Assembly (NCBI GenBank): GCA_002721875.1
Contig: PBLU01000011.1
Location: forward strand, 13,910 to 20,525
Source: Chloroflexota bacterium
GTDB taxonomy: Bacteria > Chloroflexota > Dehalococcoidia > UBA1151 > TMED-70
DNA length: 6,616 nucleotides
Direction: 5' to 3'
The notes under the pieces are model-generated. The model searched no databases. It saw only the letters and a program-made list of their open reading frames with translations, and was not told the origin of the DNA. The stretch's first letter is position 1. The number at the start of each line of letters is the position of its first letter. The position numbers were made by a program, and so were the translations under genes. Shown in pieces: positions 6,130 to 6,616 of this stretch.

Positions 6130-6616
6130 ATGGCATCAGTAAATAAGAAATTTGCTGTCGAAAAAGGACTAGAGGTCGGTGATGACGCTCTGGTAGTTGA
6201 TGCTGATAATAATAAGACTGGTATTGGTAAAACCAATGCCAAATATGGTCTTGATGTAGCAACAACTGCTAATTTTGATGGTATCATAGCAGCTGGACAG
6301 GTTGGTATTGGAAGCACACAACCAACAGATAATCTAGATGTGGTTGGTGATGCAAAGTTTGGTGGTAAGATAAAGGATAATGCAGGGGGAGCAGGTACAG
6401 ACGGACAGGTAATTATATCAACAGGGTCAGGAACAGGTGCATCGTGGTCTACTCAAGCAGAAATCTATACACTTGCTTCTGATGCTAATAATTCAATACA
6501 ATTCAAGAAAGCATCAAACGGTAAATTTCAAGGTGCTGACAACTTTGTTTATGACCCCACAAATAAACGTGTAGGTATAGGTAGCACACTTCCTGAATAT
6601 CTTCTTCAAGTAGCAA
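6130..6616 (+). CDS. Fibre-type structural protein with GIG-ST-P repeats, 5' part only
   Basis: The open frame starts MASVNKKFAVEKGLEVGDDA and stays open for 162 codons to the window edge, so the C-terminus is not seen. The start is firm: TAA directly precedes the ATG and no other in-frame Met follows in the window. The visible part carries three copies of a phage fibre repeat: KTGIGKTNAKYGLDV (from residue 29), QVGIGSTQPTDNLDV (from 57) and RVGIGSTLPEYLLQV (from 147). A Gly-rich spacer (GGAGTDGQVIISTGSGTGASW) separates the last two. Such 'VGIG-x-x-x-P-x-x-x-L-x-V' repeats are typical of tail-fibre shafts, which often end in a self-cleaving chaperone or adhesin tip, but that part is not visible here. 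It has its own late promoter at 6097. Its role as a tail fibre or related appendage is inferred from the repeats and the neighbouring gene. Confidence 0.8.
   Translation, partial: MASVNKKFAVEKGLEVGDDALVVDADNNKTGIGKTNAKYGLDVATTANFDGIIAAGQVGIGSTQPTDNLDVVGDAKFGGKIKDNAGGAGTDGQVIISTGSGTGASWSTQAEIYTLASDANNSIQFKKASNGKFQGADNFVYDPTNKRVGIGSTLPEYLLQVA

Noticed and set aside
6125..6132. Second late promoter candidate GATAAATG
   Set aside because: The last base mismatches the core and the site overlaps the start codon, so transcription from it would miss the ATG. The site at 6097 is better placed.
6077..6317. Two overlapping reverse-strand frames at the junction with the last gene
   Set aside because: They run against the late promoter, Shine-Dalgarno sequence and coding start of the forward gene and have no features of their own.

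Overview
The window looks like part of the late structural region of a T4-like myovirus, most likely a marine cyanophage (Synechococcus or Prochlorococcus host) or a close relative such as a pelagiphage. Four things point there. The DNA is AT-rich and tightly packed, with every supported gene on the + strand. Octamers matching the T4-type late promoter (TATAAATA and GATAAATA) sit in both intergenic gaps. A very long modular fibre-type protein ends in a phage tail-collar domain. The next gene starts a second fibre-type protein with VGIGST repeats. The assignment rests on remembered family features, not on a database search.

Layout: bases 1-52 probably hold the last codons of an upstream gene, which overlaps the next start by 8 nt. 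Bases 45-383 encode a 112-residue protein with one predicted membrane helix and no function I recognise. A 42-nt gap (384-425) carries a TATAAATA late promoter. Bases 426-6098 encode one 1890-residue protein that fills most of the window. It has a beta-helix-like N-terminal region interrupted by a small beta module, a middle built from recurring 'H-x-(L/F)-x-x-G' modules, a conserved linker, a fibre-shaft-like segment, and a C-terminal collar domain with two His-x-His motifs. A 31-nt gap (6099-6129) carries a second late promoter (overlapping the tandem stop codons) and a strong Shine-Dalgarno sequence. Bases 6130-6616 are the start of another fibre-type gene that runs off the window.

How they may work together: the two large genes each have their own late promoter, so both are probably expressed during virion assembly. 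They probably form distal tail, baseplate or fibre parts that contact the host surface. The small membrane protein upstream is co-oriented, but nothing in the sequence ties it firmly to the fibres. I see no RNA genes, CRISPR arrays, insertion sequences, integrase sites or rho-independent terminators. No non-coding stretch is longer than 42 nt. The main interest is the mosaic architecture of the 1890-residue protein, not a new enzymatic or defence system.
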